Source: Alphaproteobacteria bacterium
Lineage (GTDB): Bacteria > Pseudomonadota > Alphaproteobacteria > Puniceispirillales > Puniceispirillaceae
DNA: 6,859 nucleotides
Direction of reading: 5' to 3'
Assembly (NCBI GenBank): GCA_011524805.1
Contig: WTJO01000192.1
Location: 4,166 to 11,024, forward strand
The notes beneath the pieces are model-generated. The model saw only the letters and a program-made list of their open reading frames with translations, did not search any database and had not been told where the DNA came from. The translations under genes were made by a program, and so were the position numbers. Below are positions 6,518 to 6,859 of this stretch, piece by piece (positions within the stretch are counted from its first letter, which is position 1; the number at the start of each line of letters is the position of its first letter).

Positions 6518-6859
6518 ATGGTCAGACCAGATTATGATAGCGTCAGTGCCATGAATAGTGAGCGCAACAGCCCGCCATCTGGCACAGCCATAGGCAGAAC
6601 AAACAGACATCGCCGCAAGGGGACGCCCAACGGGATGCGAAGCCTGTCAGGCCTTACCGAGACAATTCTTGCTCCTGCGCTTCGAGGACGGGTGAATATT
6701 CTGGCAAAACTTATCACGCATTGGCCAGAGCTGGCAGGCGAAGTGGCAGGCTGGTCACAGCCTGTAGATATCCAGTTTTCAGGTAAAAAACGCTCAGACG
6801 GCGTACTGGTATTATCTATCAGAAGCGGAACAGGCCCACAGACCCAGATGATGAGCACA
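6518..6859 (+). CDS. DUF721 family protein, DciA-type replicative helicase loader (partial, 3' end cut by window edge)
   Basis: An open plus-strand frame of 114 codons reaches the right edge without a stop. After a basic N-terminal segment (GRTNRHRRKGTPNGMRSL) come features of the alphaproteobacterial DUF721 domain: LTETILAPALRGRVNILAKL, THWPELAGEVAGWSQPVDI, a positively charged GKKRSDG turn, then the beta-strand VLVLSIRSG followed by PQTQMM. DciA proteins of this family help load the DnaB helicase in bacteria that lack DnaC; the role here is inferred from family membership. The ATG at 6518 has AAGG 3 nt upstream; Met12 at 6551 is in frame but lacks a ribosome binding site, so 6518 is preferred without certainty. 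In other Alphaproteobacteria, as I recall, this gene is also divergent from mutY and followed by a DsbA-like thioredoxin gene and smc, which would lie just beyond the window. Confidence 0.85.
   Translation, partial: MVRPDYDSVSAMNSERNSPPSGTAIGRTNRHRRKGTPNGMRSLSGLTETILAPALRGRVNILAKLITHWPELAGEVAGWSQPVDIQFSGKKRSDGVLVLSIRSGTGPQTQMMST

Noticed and set aside
1..6859. Very frequent GCCAG/CTGGC words throughout the window
   Set aside because: They are spread through coding sequence on both strands at irregular intervals and look like genome-wide oligonucleotide and codon bias rather than an uptake signal or repeat family.

Overview
The window looks like ordinary chromosomal core sequence from an alphaproteobacterium. 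The evidence is gene content and order: a DUF1674/SdhAF4-type gene, rsmB, a heparinase II/III-like gene and purH at one locus, then mutY divergent from a DUF721 (DciA-type) gene. From memory, both neighbourhoods recur in Alphaproteobacteria. Roughly balanced base composition with AT-leaning codon choice would fit a marine lineage such as SAR116, but that placement is a guess.

Layout, left to right. (1) The left edge cuts a minus-strand gene for a small DUF1674/SdhAF4-type protein: 54 residues are visible and the conserved C-terminus is lost. (2) A 113 bp divergent spacer leads to rsmB on the plus strand (16S rRNA m5C methyltransferase with a basic N-terminal extension). (3) A 143 bp spacer with a 9-pair inverted repeat precedes a heparinase II/III-like gene. 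(4) A 111 bp spacer precedes purH, complete and canonical, whose best start is an ATG with a good ribosome binding site. (5) purH converges on mutY (minus strand) across about 31 bp containing a small hairpin at the mutY stop codon. (6) A 106 bp divergent spacer separates mutY from a DUF721/DciA-type gene cut by the right edge. No gene-free stretch exceeds 300 bp.

The genes are mostly housekeeping: respiratory complex II assembly, rRNA modification, the last two steps of IMP synthesis, repair of 8-oxoG:A mispairs and replicative helicase loading. The least understood is the heparinase II/III-like protein, which has polysaccharide-lyase family features but no visible signal peptide and sits between two cytoplasmic housekeeping genes. 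I saw no mobile element, CRISPR array, tRNA, rRNA or defence system, and no clear sign of horizontal transfer. I do not think the window holds a novel multi-gene system. The items most worth a second look are the heparinase-like gene in its conserved neighbourhood and a GTGCT-N14-AGCAC palindrome found in two separate spacers.
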